The notes: generated by a model not told the origin, from the sequence alone. Counted from the first letter of the stretch, positions 12,601-24,762 are shown. The stretch is 64,000 nt of DNA from Prinsepia uniflora (GCA_032719365.1 CM064872.1:52371391-52435390); one strand, 5' to 3'. A program made the numbers and translations.

Positions 12601-14465
12601 TGATGTGATACATCAGAAATCAGGAAAACTCACTTAATTACCTAATTTTTTTTATCTTTAAATAGTGTGTTATGCTTTGTAACTTCCGATATCGCGGTGA
12701 ATTGCTACTTCAATCCTCAATTTGTTTATAGAATCAAAGAACTAAATAGTTCGGTTCCAAAAACTCATCATATAACTTGAATATTTAGAATCATGCTTTA
12801 AAGATAATAATAAATAACAGTAAAGAAACATGAATATAGCATAATTGAATATGACATAATTGCATGAATGATTTATGTTGGGAACCATAATCAATTTGCC
12901 ACAAATAAATCATGATTGATTAAATTAATAAATCATGATTGATTAAATTAATATAGAAAATAACATACGATTAATCAAAAATCAGATTTATTTTTAGGAA
13001 ATAATGAATTAAAGAACAAATTAGTTTACATAGAATCAAACCATTTATTGTTATATAACTAAAATCGCGTTCGATCTTTAATGAACTCCAAACTTCCAAT
13101 AGTATCGTACAATATTATTTACAAAAAAAAAAAAGCAACAGTACATAAAAAAAAGTAAATTATTGTTGCATCCCTAACAATTTTTACTTTTATTTAAAAT
13201 CTTTAATACTTGTATATTAAATAAAATAAGACCTTATCTCAAAATTTTTTTATTCAAAAGTCTCTAAACAAAATTTGTAAGTAATAAATTTCATATATAA
13301 ACATAACAAAATAGTCATTAAATTATTTTTTGTTATTGAGAAATTACCAAAAAAAGTCCTTGAAAGGTGAAATTTTATCTAAATATACTTGCAAATTAAC
13401 AATAACAAATAAATAAAATATCATCAATTAAGAATATTTATAAATTAAAAAAAACTATTAAATCTGAGCTACATCGATCACTAGTCATCTACGTACATAA
13501 TTCTCTTAAGTCCCGTAACTATGAATTGTACACACTGAAATTACATTTGAAAGCTCGTCATAATTAAGGAGTGGTCGATCAGTACGCCAACTGAGACCCA
13601 ATATTTTTTTTGTGTAATATATTTTCATGTGAGCCATAAGCAACAACGTGGAATCATGATGAGCCAACAACATTACAAATCTTCTGAAGAAAAAGGGTCC
13701 TATAAGCTCTTATTAGGTTTGGGACTAGGGAAGTAGTGGAAAATGACCTGCCAACCACTTAGAAAATAAGCTGGGAAATATAAGTATTGTCCAAATGAAG
13801 CCAAATGCAATGATTCTTCCAAACGCTATATGAGTATGTGGTCATGTCATGGAGTGAATGGAAAGCAAAGCAAAGCAAAACAAAGCAATGCTGTAGTGTT
13901 AGTGTTATGGCTGCCGCCATTTTTGTCATTGCCGACCTTCCAATTTACTCTTTATTCCCTTCCCACGTACTCCTAGTTGTTCCAACTTCCATCGGACTCC
14001 ACTATGATGAGACAGCTATAAACCGCTGATTCAATTTGTGCATATCAGCAACAAGTATTTGTTAATTTGGACAATTTTATTTACAAAAAAATAATATAAC
14101 AATTCTTTAACTGGTTGCTTCTAGTTCTACATCCTTGATCAAAGATCATTCTTGAAACAATTCATCTGAATTGGTAAACAATTGAGCTTCCCATTGAACC
14201 GTCTGTTAGCTAAATGGTATATAGCGAAGTACATATATATACGTATACTGTAGCCACTATATACGTTAAGTGGGTCCCTCGTAGACTTGTAGCTTGCCGT
14301 GCACGTACGGTCGCCTTAAGTATGTGGCAATCGGCATCGTATATATGTGAATGTCTCTTTCCGGTTAATGCTGATCCCATTCCTTCACTAAGTCACTGCG
14401 GCTCATGAGTCATGTGTGTGTCCCGATACTGAACCTCAAACCTTTTTCCGTCGTTATCTTCATCT

Positions 14466-14503
<38 letters not shown>

Positions 14504-14803
14504 TTCTAGCTACTAGCTAGTAATGTAAAGTAGTGACCATGTAAAGTTTATTATCGTATCCCTCTCCTTGTACTGATGTACATATGAATTCAACAATTGT
14601 GGGACCTCTGCATGCATCCACAATATCTTCAGTCTTCACTCTTCACCACCAAATTGCCTCGACATTTGCATTATATTCCTTTACCAATCATCTAAGCATT
14701 TCATAATTCATACCCGGCCATCATTTTATTTAGTTTCCATGATTCTTCGTATCTTCATATTCTAACTAGGCAATATTACAATTACATGACTTTTTAGGTT
14801 AGG
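12601..14803. other. AT-rich sequence, no gene supported
   Basis: High AT content and many homopolymer runs. A short duplicated unit of about 24 bases (AAATCATGATTGATTAAATT) lies at 12904-12956. An open frame at 13838-14029 shows no known domain. Nothing supports an exon, tRNA or rRNA. Confidence 0.5.
14469..14500. repeat. (TA)16 microsatellite
   Basis: Sixteen uninterrupted TA units. Confidence 0.97.
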
Positions 14804-14985
14804 TGCACCCTAAATTTGTACAAAAGTCATAATTCGTACCTTATGATGGTTATTCGCTCAATTAACACACTGAAACAGTCAAGTTGATTAACTCAACTTT
14901 TTTGCTACAATCGTTTCTTTTAACGTGAAGGTGTCTATATGGCATCTACATAGATTAAAATACAATTAATTTACAAAGGGCAATT
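14804..14985 (+). repeat. Left MULE terminal inverted repeat (proposed)
   Basis: Starts GCACCCTAAATTTGTAC and continues through CTTATGATGGTTATT. The inward-reading right end starts GGACCCTGAATTCGCAC and contains CTATGTTGGTTATT at the same offset. Identity is clear but degenerate, and the end bases are uncertain. Confidence 0.6.
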
Positions 14986-15101
14986 GTGGAACTTCAAAAT
15001 TGACATTATTAATTCCCAAATTGAATTGACAATCCCAAATTGAAACCCTAATTCGAAAATCCCAATCTGGGACTACCGCGACCGTTCTTCCCCTCCCACT
15101 T

Positions 15102-15240
15102 CGACGCTACCCAAGTCTTCCTTTCCCTCGTCGACTCAACCTAAGTTGTTCCCTTCCATCGTCGATGCAACCCAGGTTGCTCCCTTTCCTCGTTCATGCG
15201 ACCCAGGTTAATCTGTTTCCTCATCGACGTGACCTAGGTT
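15102..15240. repeat. Degenerate ~31-bp tandem repeat
   Basis: Four to five units of the form CGACGCTACCCAAGT...TTTCCTCGT, starting near 15102, 15132, 15163, 15195 and 15225. They lie just upstream of the GRF gene, inside the MULE. Confidence 0.7.
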
Positions 15241-15253
15241 CGAAAAAGTAGAG

Positions 15254-15686
15254 ATGAACGAGCTTGAAGCATGAAATTGCTACTGCAGAAAGAAATGCAA
15301 AATCAAGACTTCATGGACTGATAGATATCCTAGTAGGAGATTCCAAGTGTGTCCATGTTCTGGGGTAATCACAAATTTAGTATTGAATGTTGAATTTACG
15401 ATGAAAACTAAAAAAATTCTTCATATGGTAGACCTACAATATTATTTAGGTTTATGACTTCAAATTTTAGTTGAACGATGTTCAATTTTCATTCAATTGA
15501 TGCGATTGTGTGTAATTTCTGATAATCGGATGTGTTTAAATGCAGAGAAGCAATTGTGGCTTTTGGGAATGGTTCGATCCTAAAATGTGTCATTGGTGCA
15601 AGGTAATTATACCTGGATTTTTTAGGGAAGCTGGGAAACTAGAAGAGGATTTGGAGAAGAAAAGAGCTTCGACAAGGAAGCTATAA
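15254..15686 (+). pseudogene. GRF-type zinc-finger gene in the MULE, one nonsense codon
   Basis: Two exons are visible. Exon 1 (15254-15364) starts ATG and reaches TGA after six codons (15272-15274). From 15275 the same frame is open and gives CYC, a TSWTDRYPSRRF stretch and VCPCSG. This matches the GRF zinc-finger pattern (CxC, then T..T..NPGRRF..C). A GT...AG intron (15365-15545, phase 0) leads to exon 2 (15546-15686), which gives CGFWEWFDPKM and a charged, coiled-coil-like tail (EEDLEKKRASTRKL) ending in TAA. The product would be about 82 residues, like small plant GRF proteins presumed to bind nucleic acid. Apart from the TGA, frame and splice sites are intact, so decay is recent. The gene is convergent with the MULE transposase, recalling the second gene of two-gene Mutator elements, but gene capture is equally possible. 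Confidence 0.72.
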
Positions 15687-16291
15687 GTTGCCCTAATTGT
15701 AACATGGCTTTTGGTGATCTATAAGATGAAATTTTCGGGTTTAGGGACTACCTAGCAATCTAATTTTGTAATAGATGTTAAGAATTAAGTTGTAATGGCA
15801 ATGTTACATGTGGATTGTTCTAGCAATACAATGAACGATGGTTATTTCTTGAGGATGCAGTGATATATGTGTCAAATTGGCCCAATTACTTTGTTACATG
15901 GTGCAAAGAGTGACAAAAACACCATAACTAGGCTTCCAAATGTTGCATTTAAACATCAACATGCTAGTACATGGTGCAAAGTGAGACAACAATCTGAGTA
16001 CGTAGTGTGCTTTATACGCCAGATATATGTAATGAAATAATCCTAAAATCTGTAATGGCGAGAAGAAAAGAACTTCAAATTGAAAACATAATTCAATACA
16101 TAAAAACAACAATTGAAGCACATTATATCCAATAGCATTGTCAATTGTTGCTTAAGTGGGCCATTTTGTCTGTTAAAGGGTGCATTTAAACTCAAAAGTT
16201 CTAGTACATAGCGCAAAGTGACAAAGCAGTACAAGTACAGTGTGTATTTAAACTCAAAACAAACATACACCAAACACGTATGAACGTAACT
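15687..16291. other. MULE interior with dispersed short repeats
   Basis: Non-coding. The word GTACATGGTGCAAAGTG recurs in variants near 15894, 15966 and 16203, and again on the far side of the transposase near 38093 and 38127. The two blocks therefore look like subterminal parts of one element. The final five bases, TAACT, are a target-site duplication. Confidence 0.5.
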
Positions 16292-18287
16292 TGATACATC
16301 CCCAACCTAGAAAAGTCCACTTATGACACGAAGTCGAGGTGTGCTAGCCAACATCTGGACGATGACGTCCAGATGATGAAGTCATTAAGGTAGAACAACG
16401 CGTTTTAGAGAGTCGTGTGAAACCTACCCGGTGAGAAACCAAAAAAATTTCACCTAATAGCGGAAACATAGAGCATGGATGCAAATAAGTGATGATCATA
16501 CACTACAAATTTTACTTGTTGATACTCAATCATCCCGTCAGCCTCACTCCGCAACCGGGAGTGAGTATCAGAGTAGCAACCAATCTCCTCGAAGTGTGTT
16601 CATGCCATAGAAACTTGAGGGGTTTAAAACATAAAGGGTGAGCGGATCCAGTTGTTATTTCAATGTGAAACCATTTTCAATAATAACCTTTAACCCCTCG
16701 TTATAATAAAAACTCAAAACAATTATATCATACTTGCCCGTAATACGAGAAATATAACATCAATATTTTAATAATAATTTAAACGAAGCAATCAGATGAG
16801 CCATGCAGAAACCATATATATGTCACAACATCAGCCCACATCATAAATTTTCATGAGTCGCCTCGAGTCTCATACTCAGAATATAAGCTAGGTATTCTGC
16901 TTGCGTACCATGACCATGTGAAGGACTGGGTGCAATTCACTGTCAACACGAGTCCCCTAGAGCTCGGGGACATGACTGGCGCTTTTAACTAGTATAGTGA
17001 GCAATGTGGGTGAACGATCAATCTCAATCTCATCAATGCCCCCAGGGACTTTCATGCAATGCAATATGTGACTCGATACATACATGCTCAAAGTCATTAT
17101 AAAGCAATCATCGTAAAATGTGCAAGTAAGATAATATCAAAATGTAGGTTTAAGGAAGGGGGTCCATTTACACTGGTCATTGAGTCGAATCACTCGACAA
17201 ATAAAACTCATCTCAAGCTTCCAACCGGTCCAACATGTGTAGTTCAAAATGTCGTCAGGAAGGACGATAACTCTACAACTCCGGTGACCACCTTCTTTGT
17301 CAATGCTCGAACCAAACAAAAGGACGATTAGAAACAACAATGGGTTCAAAAAGCGAGTAATCTACTCGTGGAAGTCTAGAGGCTCACCCTTACCTGGATT
17401 GTGTTCTAGATGGCTCGCGAGTTTCTTAGGTCTAAGTTGGGTTCGCGGGTAGACTGAGCTACAGGGCTCATTCGACTAACAATTAGCTCTCTGGGCTTCG
17501 CAGAAGGGAGGCAACGATGGTGCCGTTCAATAATGGTGGTGGGGAAGTTGTGGTTGAGCGCAGCCACCTTAGGTCGAAATAGGGTTATTCATGGGTCAAG
17601 CTAGAAGGTTCAAGCGACCACGGTGCTCGGGACTCCGCAAGAATGTTCTTGGCTCGCAACAGTGAGATAATGAGGGCGAGCAGAATTGGGCGTCCTCGCT
17701 GCACCATTGGGAACTTCTCTGAGTTTGAAGGTCGATGAGGGAGATAAACAGAAAGGTGAAGAATTAGAGATAACCCATGGTGGAGAGGACTGAGACCGCT
17801 TTTCTATGAGGTGGATAGTGATTGGCCAACAGAACGACCATTGTGGGTCTCTTGGTTGCGATGGCAACACCAGGGCTTCGATGAGGTCTCTAGTTAAGGG
17901 TCTAGTAGAAAGGATGAGTGGACGCGTGTGTGGGTTCTAGGTGTTTCTAGTGTGTTTGAATCATGTGGAGGAACTCAATGACCTCTGGTGAATAGTATTA
18001 GGTTTGGGCTAATAGGCTCTTGGGCCTAACATGAGGTGAGAAAGTCAGTGCTGAAAATTATGGCCCAAGTGTTTGGACGTAACAAGAAAATAAAAAGGGA
18101 TACTCACACCTCAATGGGCATCAGTTTTGGATTATGTATTTTGGGCCCTCAAATAGTAATTTACAAAGCCCAGTCCATTTAAAAAGAGAGATCCAACCCA
18201 AGCCCAACTCAGATTTAAATCGAACATATAGAGGTAAAATAGTAATTCCCCTACTTAGGGTCTAATTTTTTAGTACGGGTTGTATCA
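16292..18287 (-). mobile_element. Solo LTR (about 2.0 kb), TSD TAACT
   Basis: Ends are TGATACATCCCC and GGGTTGTATCA, a 7-base perfect terminal inverted repeat (TGATACA). Perfect TAACT duplications lie at 16287-16291 and 18288-18292. There is no internal region, primer site or second LTR, so this is the product of LTR-LTR recombination. Orientation is inferred from the TGATACAACCCG start on the minus strand, similar to TGTAACGACCCG of the other families. ORFs inside are accidental. Confidence 0.9.
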
Positions 18288-18292
18288 TAACT

Positions 18293-18639
18293 AACATACA
18301 CCAAACATCCAGACACCTAAAAGTCATACACCTAAAAATATAAACCAAACTAATCCCAACTATAAAACCCTAAACTAAGCATTCTTGATACTAATTTTTC
18401 CTCCATATTGGAGATTTAAACTTGTGTTTCTTAGGAGGATAGGCTTGAGTCAATGGAGGAGGATTCGGTAAAGTCTATGTTTGTGGTTGAGGAGATCCAT
18501 TGATTTGAGAAAAGTCTAGCACAACTGGAGCTAGTTCTAATTGGGGTTGGAGTTGCGGTTGGGGTTCTAATTAGGGTTGGTGTTCTATTTGGGTTGGGGT
18601 ATTGTTTTGAGATTGAGCTTGGATCCTTCTTGCTAATCT
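18293..18639 (-). other. MULE sequence downstream of the transposase
   Basis: AT-rich at first, then a stretch (18530-18600) rich in GGGGTTGG-like words. On the minus strand this continues the transposase tail frame as a Q/P/N-rich low-complexity segment after a stop codon near 18640. Confidence 0.4.
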
Positions 18640-19644
18640 TTAGTCCTTGGGGGCATATCTAGTTCTTGTTTGTGCCTGATTTTCCCAAATTCCACTTTTC
18701 TTAGCTTTTGCCCTCTTTACTTTAGCTTCCATTCTTTTCCTTCTCAAGCTTTCCTCCTTGTCTGTGATAGGCTCCTGTGAAATTAAAACAAGCAGAAACA
18801 AACATTTAAACAAGTATCCAAAGGAGGTAAACAAGAATTCTTAACTAAAGTGATTTATACCTTGCATTGTTAAGCATATGCCCCAATTGACCACAATTGC
18901 CACATTTCATCTCAGTGTGGAACTTTCCAAGCTTTGTTGGATTTTGACGTAGGTCTGCCTCACCAGTAGACTTCTTCCTATTTTTTCTTAGTCTGCCTGG
19001 TTGTTTTTGGTATGTAGGGGGCTTCAAAGGAGGTAAACCCCAGGATTGACATTGATCTTCACTTGTCATTGGCTCAATGATCTTGTCATAGCATCTCAGA
19101 TAAGCCTCTTTGTTGTAGCATTCATGTAGATAAGCTTCTGGTTTTCCATGAATTCTAGCTATTGTTGCACAAGAATATGGGCATGGGATTCCAGATAGGT
19201 CCCATTCTCTAATGACATTTCTTGGATTTGAACTTCATTCTAAACTGCCTTCAACTTTGATGATTGGCTTCAAATACTCCATTCCCTACTTGACTTGTTA
19301 ACATAACACTGAGCCTCTTTCTATTTCTTCTCCAAAATCTACCTTATCCTCAGACCTATTTGATGCCACCTACAATTCATAGCTGTGTGCTTCCTTGTAG
19401 AGTACAACATCATCAAATATGTTCTAATTCACTCAACTAAGCTTATTTTAGGCTTGTCTCTAGCTTGGTAATATTGACTTATTGAATGCTTCATTGAGGT
19501 TGTTGAGAAGAATTTCACAATTGAAAGTTGTGTTGAATGGGACCTTATCCACTGTCTTGGATTCATCTTGCTTAAGCAATCATGGGTAGCAGGACTCAAA
19601 TCAACCATTTTCTTTATCATAGAGTGGTACCAGAACACATTGGT
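18640..19644 (-). pseudogene. MULE transposase, C-terminal half (frameshifted)
   Basis: On the minus strand, reading from 19644, the recognisable pieces come in MULE order. First is a segment ending in SMKHSISQYYQARDKPKISLVE-like text in two frames, with the NNLNEAFN motif at about 19480-19520. Then come REWDLSGIPCPYS (SWIM-like C.C...C.H region, His lost), YLRCYDKIIEPM, PPTYQKQPGRLRKNRKK, and a zinc knuckle CGNCGQLGH whose last cysteine is replaced. A GT...AG intron at about 18775-18860 separates the knuckle from a basic tail (18640-18774). Several frameshifts and stops make it non-functional. The 5' side is cut at 19645 by an LTR element, and the frame resumes at 28182. Confidence 0.85.
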
Positions 19645-19969
19645 TGACACGACTTGTCCCTAAATCCGGTGAAAACCAGGCTAGTCCAGCTTCCGTCTGA
19701 CAACTTTTGTCAGAAAATGGATATTACTAATTTTAATCATGCATATACCGTATTAAATTAACCAAATTAAATCCACCCTTGTGGGGTTACCGCCCACGTC
19801 TAACCCATTAATCCTAGCAAGTGGTAACTTCTTTCTAATTAAATTGTCTGAGCCTCGACCTTGTTATTTTTACTTATTCACACCTTTACACTAATTATGT
19901 GATAACAGTGATCCATAATAATATTAAGCCACACTTTGTTAATTATATCTTGTATCATTATTTATAAAG

Positions 19970-22007
19970 TGTGACGACCCGGAAATTTGAAAAAAAGGAA
20001 AAATTGGAAAAATTGGAAGGAAATGACGATTTTACCCTTAGTTATGGGGGCTAAAGTTGACTTTTTGATCGGGACCTTGTTTGGACTTTCCGTAAGGACC
20101 GTTAGGTACGTCCCTAGATGTTGAGTCCGTAGACAGACGGTATGTGTCGATCGTAGTTTGGACGTGGAAGTTACGGGGCTAGAACTATGAGGGGCATTTT
20201 GGTAATTATGCAAGGAAGGGAAAATTGGTCTTTTTGCTTGTTTGATGACTCATCAGAGGGATTAGCAACAATTGGACACCTATCCCTCACTGATTTGGCT
20301 GAGGATTTCACATTGTTACATCTGTCACTTATAATTGAAGGCTTAGTGGCCTTGTGTAGCCACGCGAATGAACTGATGACTATTTGAATGTACTCATGGG
20401 ATAAACAGAGAAGGAGAGCAGTTTGATTAACTAATACCCACACCATCATTGGAATGAATTGGATTCAATCAATTGAGAGGATGAAGTAGAGTGAGAAATG
20501 AGGAATAAAGGAAAGAAATAACCCTTAAACCCCAAAGCCCAAACCGTGAAAGTTTAAGGCTTCGCATTTGACTCCAAATCCAAGTTAAAATATTTATCCA
20601 ATTGGATCTCAAGCCCAAAATGTCATTTCCACGTAAATCCATAAAATCTCATTAAAATAATCCTGAAATCATCCTTGACTCACCAACTATGTCAAAATAT
20701 CCTTTTTGAAACCTTTTTGACTCCGTGCCTAGCCCAAAATATCAATTGCACTTTCCTCGTAAAATGTGCCCAAAAGACCGATTAAAATAATCATTAAATC
20801 AATAAATAATCATGTCAACTTACTATGTTGACCTCACCTTGAGAATCGTGCATACGCGCCCTCACGCGCTGCCGCAAGTGGTTGCGTGTGAGAGCCACGC
20901 CACAGTAAAATGCTACAGTTGTCTTCCTCACTCGTTTCCTGCAAAACGGATCCCTGCAACCCGCGACATGACCTATTCAGTTCTCCATAAATTCTTCATT
21001 AATTTCTTTGATTCATTCACCTAATAACATCGTTATGAATCCAATTAAGGTTCTGTAATCTCAATTACTTGAGAACTTACCTCCATTCCTCAGTTCGATA
21101 TCGATTTCTCAAAGAACAATCGAGCACTGTTCATCCATCGCAGCCCACCAATTCGACCCGCTTTCTTTCAATTAATTCATCAAAGAGCTTCGTGGGATTA
21201 TTCTAAACTGTTTTCAATTCCAATTGCACCTTTCAACCCCTCCAATTATTCAACTCAACCTTCAATTTCCCAGTTATCCGTCAGGTCTGTTCAAGGCCAA
21301 AACAATGTCAATTCTCTTCATTCTTAAGGAGTTCCTAATCGAACAAATCCCAGAAGACATAATCAAGGTTCAATTTCACTCATCACAGCCCATAACTTAA
21401 ATTTCGAATTGTTGAAGCCTTAAACTTCCACGGTTTTGGCTTTCGGGTTTAAGGGTTATTTCTTTCCTTTCCTCCTCGTTTCTCACTCTAGTTCATCCTC
21501 TCAATTGATTGAATCCAATTCATTCGGATGATGGTGTGGGTATTAGTTAATCAAACTGCTCTCCTTCTCTGTTTGTCCCATGGGTACATTCAAATAGTCA
21601 TCAGTTCATTCACGTGGCTACACAAGGCCACTAAGCCTTCAATTATAAGTGGCAGATGTCACAATGTGAAATCCTCAACTAAATCGATGAGGGATAGGTG
21701 TACAATTGCTGCTAATCCCTCTGATGATTCATCAAACAAGCAAAAAGACCAATTTTTCCTTCCTTGCATAATTACCAAAATGCCCCTCATAGTTCTAGAC
21801 GAGTAACTTTCACGTCCGAACTCCGATTGACGCATGCCACCTGTCTTCGGACTCAGCGTCTCGGGACCTACCCAACGGTCCTTACGAATAGTCCAAACAA
21901 GGTCCTGATCAAAAAGTAAACTTTTGCCCCCATAACCAAGGGTAAAACGTCATTTCCTTCCAATTTTTCCAATTTTTCCTTTTTTTTCGAATTTCCAGAT
22001 CGTCACA
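19970..22007. repeat. Large inverted repeat: 594-bp arms, 850-bp spacer
   Basis: Arms 19970-20563 and 21414-22007 are reverse complements with scattered mismatches. Two mirror ORFs (20171-20449 minus and 21528-21806 plus) arise from it and are not genes. Both arms begin at the LTR terminus TGTGACGA. Confidence 0.9.
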
Positions 22008-22391
22008 ACCTTCCCCCCTTAAAGAATTTGGTCCTAGAAATTCGGATGTACCTCTCCAACAACAATCCTGGAGACTAAATTTAAATCCATATCTCGGGTT
22101 CACACGTGAACCCTCATTCACTATGCACAACCACAATCACTTGTTCCAATTTTCCGGCTCGTCCCGAGCCCTCCTACAACACAATGATGCATCCCGAGTC
22201 CAAAACTAACTCTTGATTCCTTCTGATTCAATTGATGGTTTTGGATGTATGTTCAATGTCCCTAGATGTGTAATTCCCGGTGAGGCTGGATGTCAGGACC
22301 CGACCCTTCTCGGTCAAGACCCGACTCATCTAGCACCATATTGTCCGCTTTGGGCTCGCCCTCACGGTTTTGTTTTCGGGAGCTCATGGTG

Positions 22392-22447
22392 CAACTACCC
22401 AGGGGGTCACCCATCATGGAATTGCACCAGCCTCAACTCGCTTAACT
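22392..22447 (-). promoter_or_regulatory. 5S-rRNA-like Pol III internal promoter, Cassandra left LTR
   Basis: Read on the minus strand: A-box-like AGTTAAGCGAGTTGAG (22447-22432), intermediate element GATGGGTGAC (22415-22406), C-box-like CCTGGGTAGTT (degenerate, 22402-22392). The A-box to intermediate-element spacing is 32 bases, as in the plant 5S rRNA gene recalled from knowledge. Confidence 0.88.
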
Positions 22448-22785
22448 TTGGGGTTCTAATCCCCCCCAAAGCCACTTGAGCACCCAAAAGGCCTAGTGCT
22501 AGATAGGTGTGTGCCTACACCTTTAAGGCACACCACCATCCTGTCCCAGACCATTCCCCCCTTGCAGGAATGTGGGATTGTTCACCGTTCCCTCTAGGAC
22601 ATGGGTCTTACAATCCATCCCCCTTAAGGCCCAGCATCCTCGCTAGCACACTTCCCAGTCGGGATCTGGCTCTGATACCAAATTGTCAGGACCCGACCCT
22701 CCTTGGTCAGGACCCGACTCATCTAGCACCATATTGTCCGCTTTGGGCCTCGCCCTCACGGTTTTGTTTTTGGGAGCTCATGGTG

Positions 22786-22841
22786 CAACTTCCCAGGGGG
22801 TCACCCATCATGGAATTGCACCAGCCTCAACTCGCTTAACT
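22786..22841 (-). promoter_or_regulatory. 5S-rRNA-like Pol III internal promoter, Cassandra right LTR
   Basis: Same block as in the partner LTR: A box 22841-22826, intermediate element 22809-22800, C box CCCTGGGAAGTT (22797-22786). This copy has the better C box. Confidence 0.9.
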
Positions 22842-24762
22842 TTGGGGTTCCAATCCCCCCCAAATCCACTTGAGCTCCCAAAAGGCCTAGTGCTAGATAG
22901 GTGTGTGCCTACACCTTTAAGGCACACCACCATCCTCTCCCAGACCATTCCCCCCTCGCAGGAATGTGGGATCGTTCACCGTTTCCTCCAGGACACGGGT
23001 CTTACACTGGATGTGTAATTCCCAACAAATCTGGATGTGTAATGTCTAGAGACTCTGGATGTGTAATTCTCAGAGGAACCTCGGATGTGTAATTCCCGAG
23101 TTATGTGATTTGTTTTATGATAAAATGGTTTTATGAAATGATGTTCATGTGTTTTGGCTTGGAAGCCGGTGATTGGTGATTTATGTGGTTGACCCTATGC
23201 ATGCATGGTTTGATAAACTAGAGGGGAAAATGGTCTATTTGAAATGTATTTCAAAGGATATTATTTTTTTCACTCACACCTTTTCTATTTTGATGTCCCT
23301 CCAGACCGTGGCACGACGTTCGGGGCTAATCGAGAGGAGGAGGCAAGAGCGGAAATCAGTGCAGTTATCCCTTGTCTGACAGGTGCTGAGGGGTAGTTTC
23401 GGGACTTCAGTTGACTTGTCAGACGGGAGCAGGACCGGGTACGGTTATTAAGGTCCACTTGGGACGGGTCCTGTCATAAAGCATATCACTTATCATAACT
23501 AGCACCATAAGATATATGACAAAATATTCACTCAAACAATACTCATAATCAACAACAAAATATTCCTAACTCCTTATAATTCTTTTATTTCACAATCATT
23601 AACAAATTATTGATTTCCAAGTATAACCATGGGGAAGTCCTTAACATCATATTCAAACTCAACATGAACCTTAAGCTTAATTTCCATAATTTATCCACAT
23701 TACTCTCATTTTTAAGGCTAATAAATCACCATAACAATAACAATAATAGATAGAATAAATAAATAAATGTTTATTAACTTAGCATCATCAGTATCATGAG
23801 GTAGGGACATTCATACACCCTAATCCCATGCCCATCATATATAATATTATACATAATATCAAAATAAAGCCTATTCATGTGAACATAAATGTACCCACCA
23901 TAGAACCAATTTCCATATAATTCATTACTAAATCTTACCTATTCCTCCAAATTGACCTTTACTTCATTTACCCTAAATTATTCAAAGTAACCTGATTTTA
24001 AACATAAATACATTACACAACAAGGTATGCACATACTGTATACCTTTAAATATATCAAAAAGATGTCCAAATTCTACAAACTATATCATTAGATTCATAG
24101 TGAATAGAGAAACATTTTTTTGTGTTGACCGAAAACCCAAGAAATGTTCCACTTGCTCTCACGAGCCGATGGCAGCTAAGGATAGCCTATGCGGGTAGGC
24201 CTAACACGCCTACGCAGAGGTTGCCTTCAACCTCTCACGGGTTCTGTTTCAGATCGTCCGACCCGTGATCATGACCCTATTCTTACGTCTAATTTTTCGT
24301 TCATTTTGCCTACTTTAATCGTCAAACATCATCTACCAAGTCCCAGGAGAAGATTTATGGAATTAAAACAATAAAATCTCACCTTGATAACTTAGTCCAA
24401 ATTCGTGAGTTATGACCATGGTTCCAAGGTTCATTCCAGGGACTTCCACGCATCCAATCTTCTTCTTTTTGAGCCTAAGATGGTCCTAGGGACTTGAATA
24501 ACCTTCCAGGAATCATAGTTAGATACCATGAGGCTTTCATGGCATCTTGATCACTCACAGCCAACCCGTGGCCTTCATAGCTTCCTTCTTAGGTTTGAGA
24601 GTCCCATCCTCTCCACCACCCTGTTCTGATCCTCTTCCCATCCTCTCTATTTCTTCCTTCTTCGTTGCCCTTCCCTAGTCCTCTATTTCTCCCACAGTTC
24701 CACATTTTCTTCCTTTTTCTTCTTGCTTCGGTTCTTAGTCCTTTAACCTTACACATCCCTCG

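Larger units (their letters stand above)
22291..23006 (-). mobile_element. Complete Cassandra TRIM, TSD CTGGA
   Basis: Terminal-repeat retrotransposon in miniature. LTRs are 22291-22612 and 22684-23006 (about 322 bases each, TGTCAGGACCC...CTTACA). The core of 71 bases contains a primer site (reverse complement TTTGGTATCAGAGCC, about 22669-22683) and a polypurine tract (complement of CCCCCTTAAGG). CTGGA duplications at 22286-22290 and 23007-23011 are perfect. There is no coding capacity. The LTRs hold a 5S-rRNA-like block, the hallmark of Cassandra. Two ORFs of about 110 aa inside are accidental. Confidence 0.93.
22254..23101. repeat. ~24-bp minisatellite split by Cassandra
   Basis: The unit CTGGATGTGTAATTCC occurs in variants at about 22262, 23007, 23031, 23055 and 23082. 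The Cassandra element sits between the first and second copies, and its TSD (CTGGA) is part of the unit. Confidence 0.8.
19970..23476 (+). mobile_element. Rearranged solo-LTR-like element with internal inversion
   Basis: The outer ends are plus-oriented LTR ends (TGTGACGACCCGG and GGGACGGGTCCTGTCA) flanked by perfect TAAAG duplications (19965-19969, 23477-23481). Inside, 20564-22007 is a minus-oriented LTR piece ending CGTCACA. It is followed by polypurine-like text and a decayed PPT-proximal box (22008-22045) and about 160 bases of core. Plus-oriented LTR sequence resumes near 22205 and is interrupted by Cassandra at 22291-23006. The element thus joins opposite-facing copies of the same LTR. 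Confidence 0.82.

Noticed and set aside
13838..14029. 63-aa ORF as a small host gene
   Set aside because: No domain, no splice context, and ordinary length for chance in this composition.
20171..21806. Two nearly identical ~92-aa ORFs on opposite strands
   Set aside because: Mirror images of the inverted repeat. No domain, and one copy differs at start and end.
22386..22470. A genuine 5S rRNA gene
   Set aside because: Only the internal promoter region matches. The rest of the 5S gene and its terminator are absent, and the block lies in a TRIM LTR.
22507..23018. 110-aa and 111-aa ORFs
   Set aside because: They lie across the Cassandra LTRs and its primer site. TRIM elements are non-coding.
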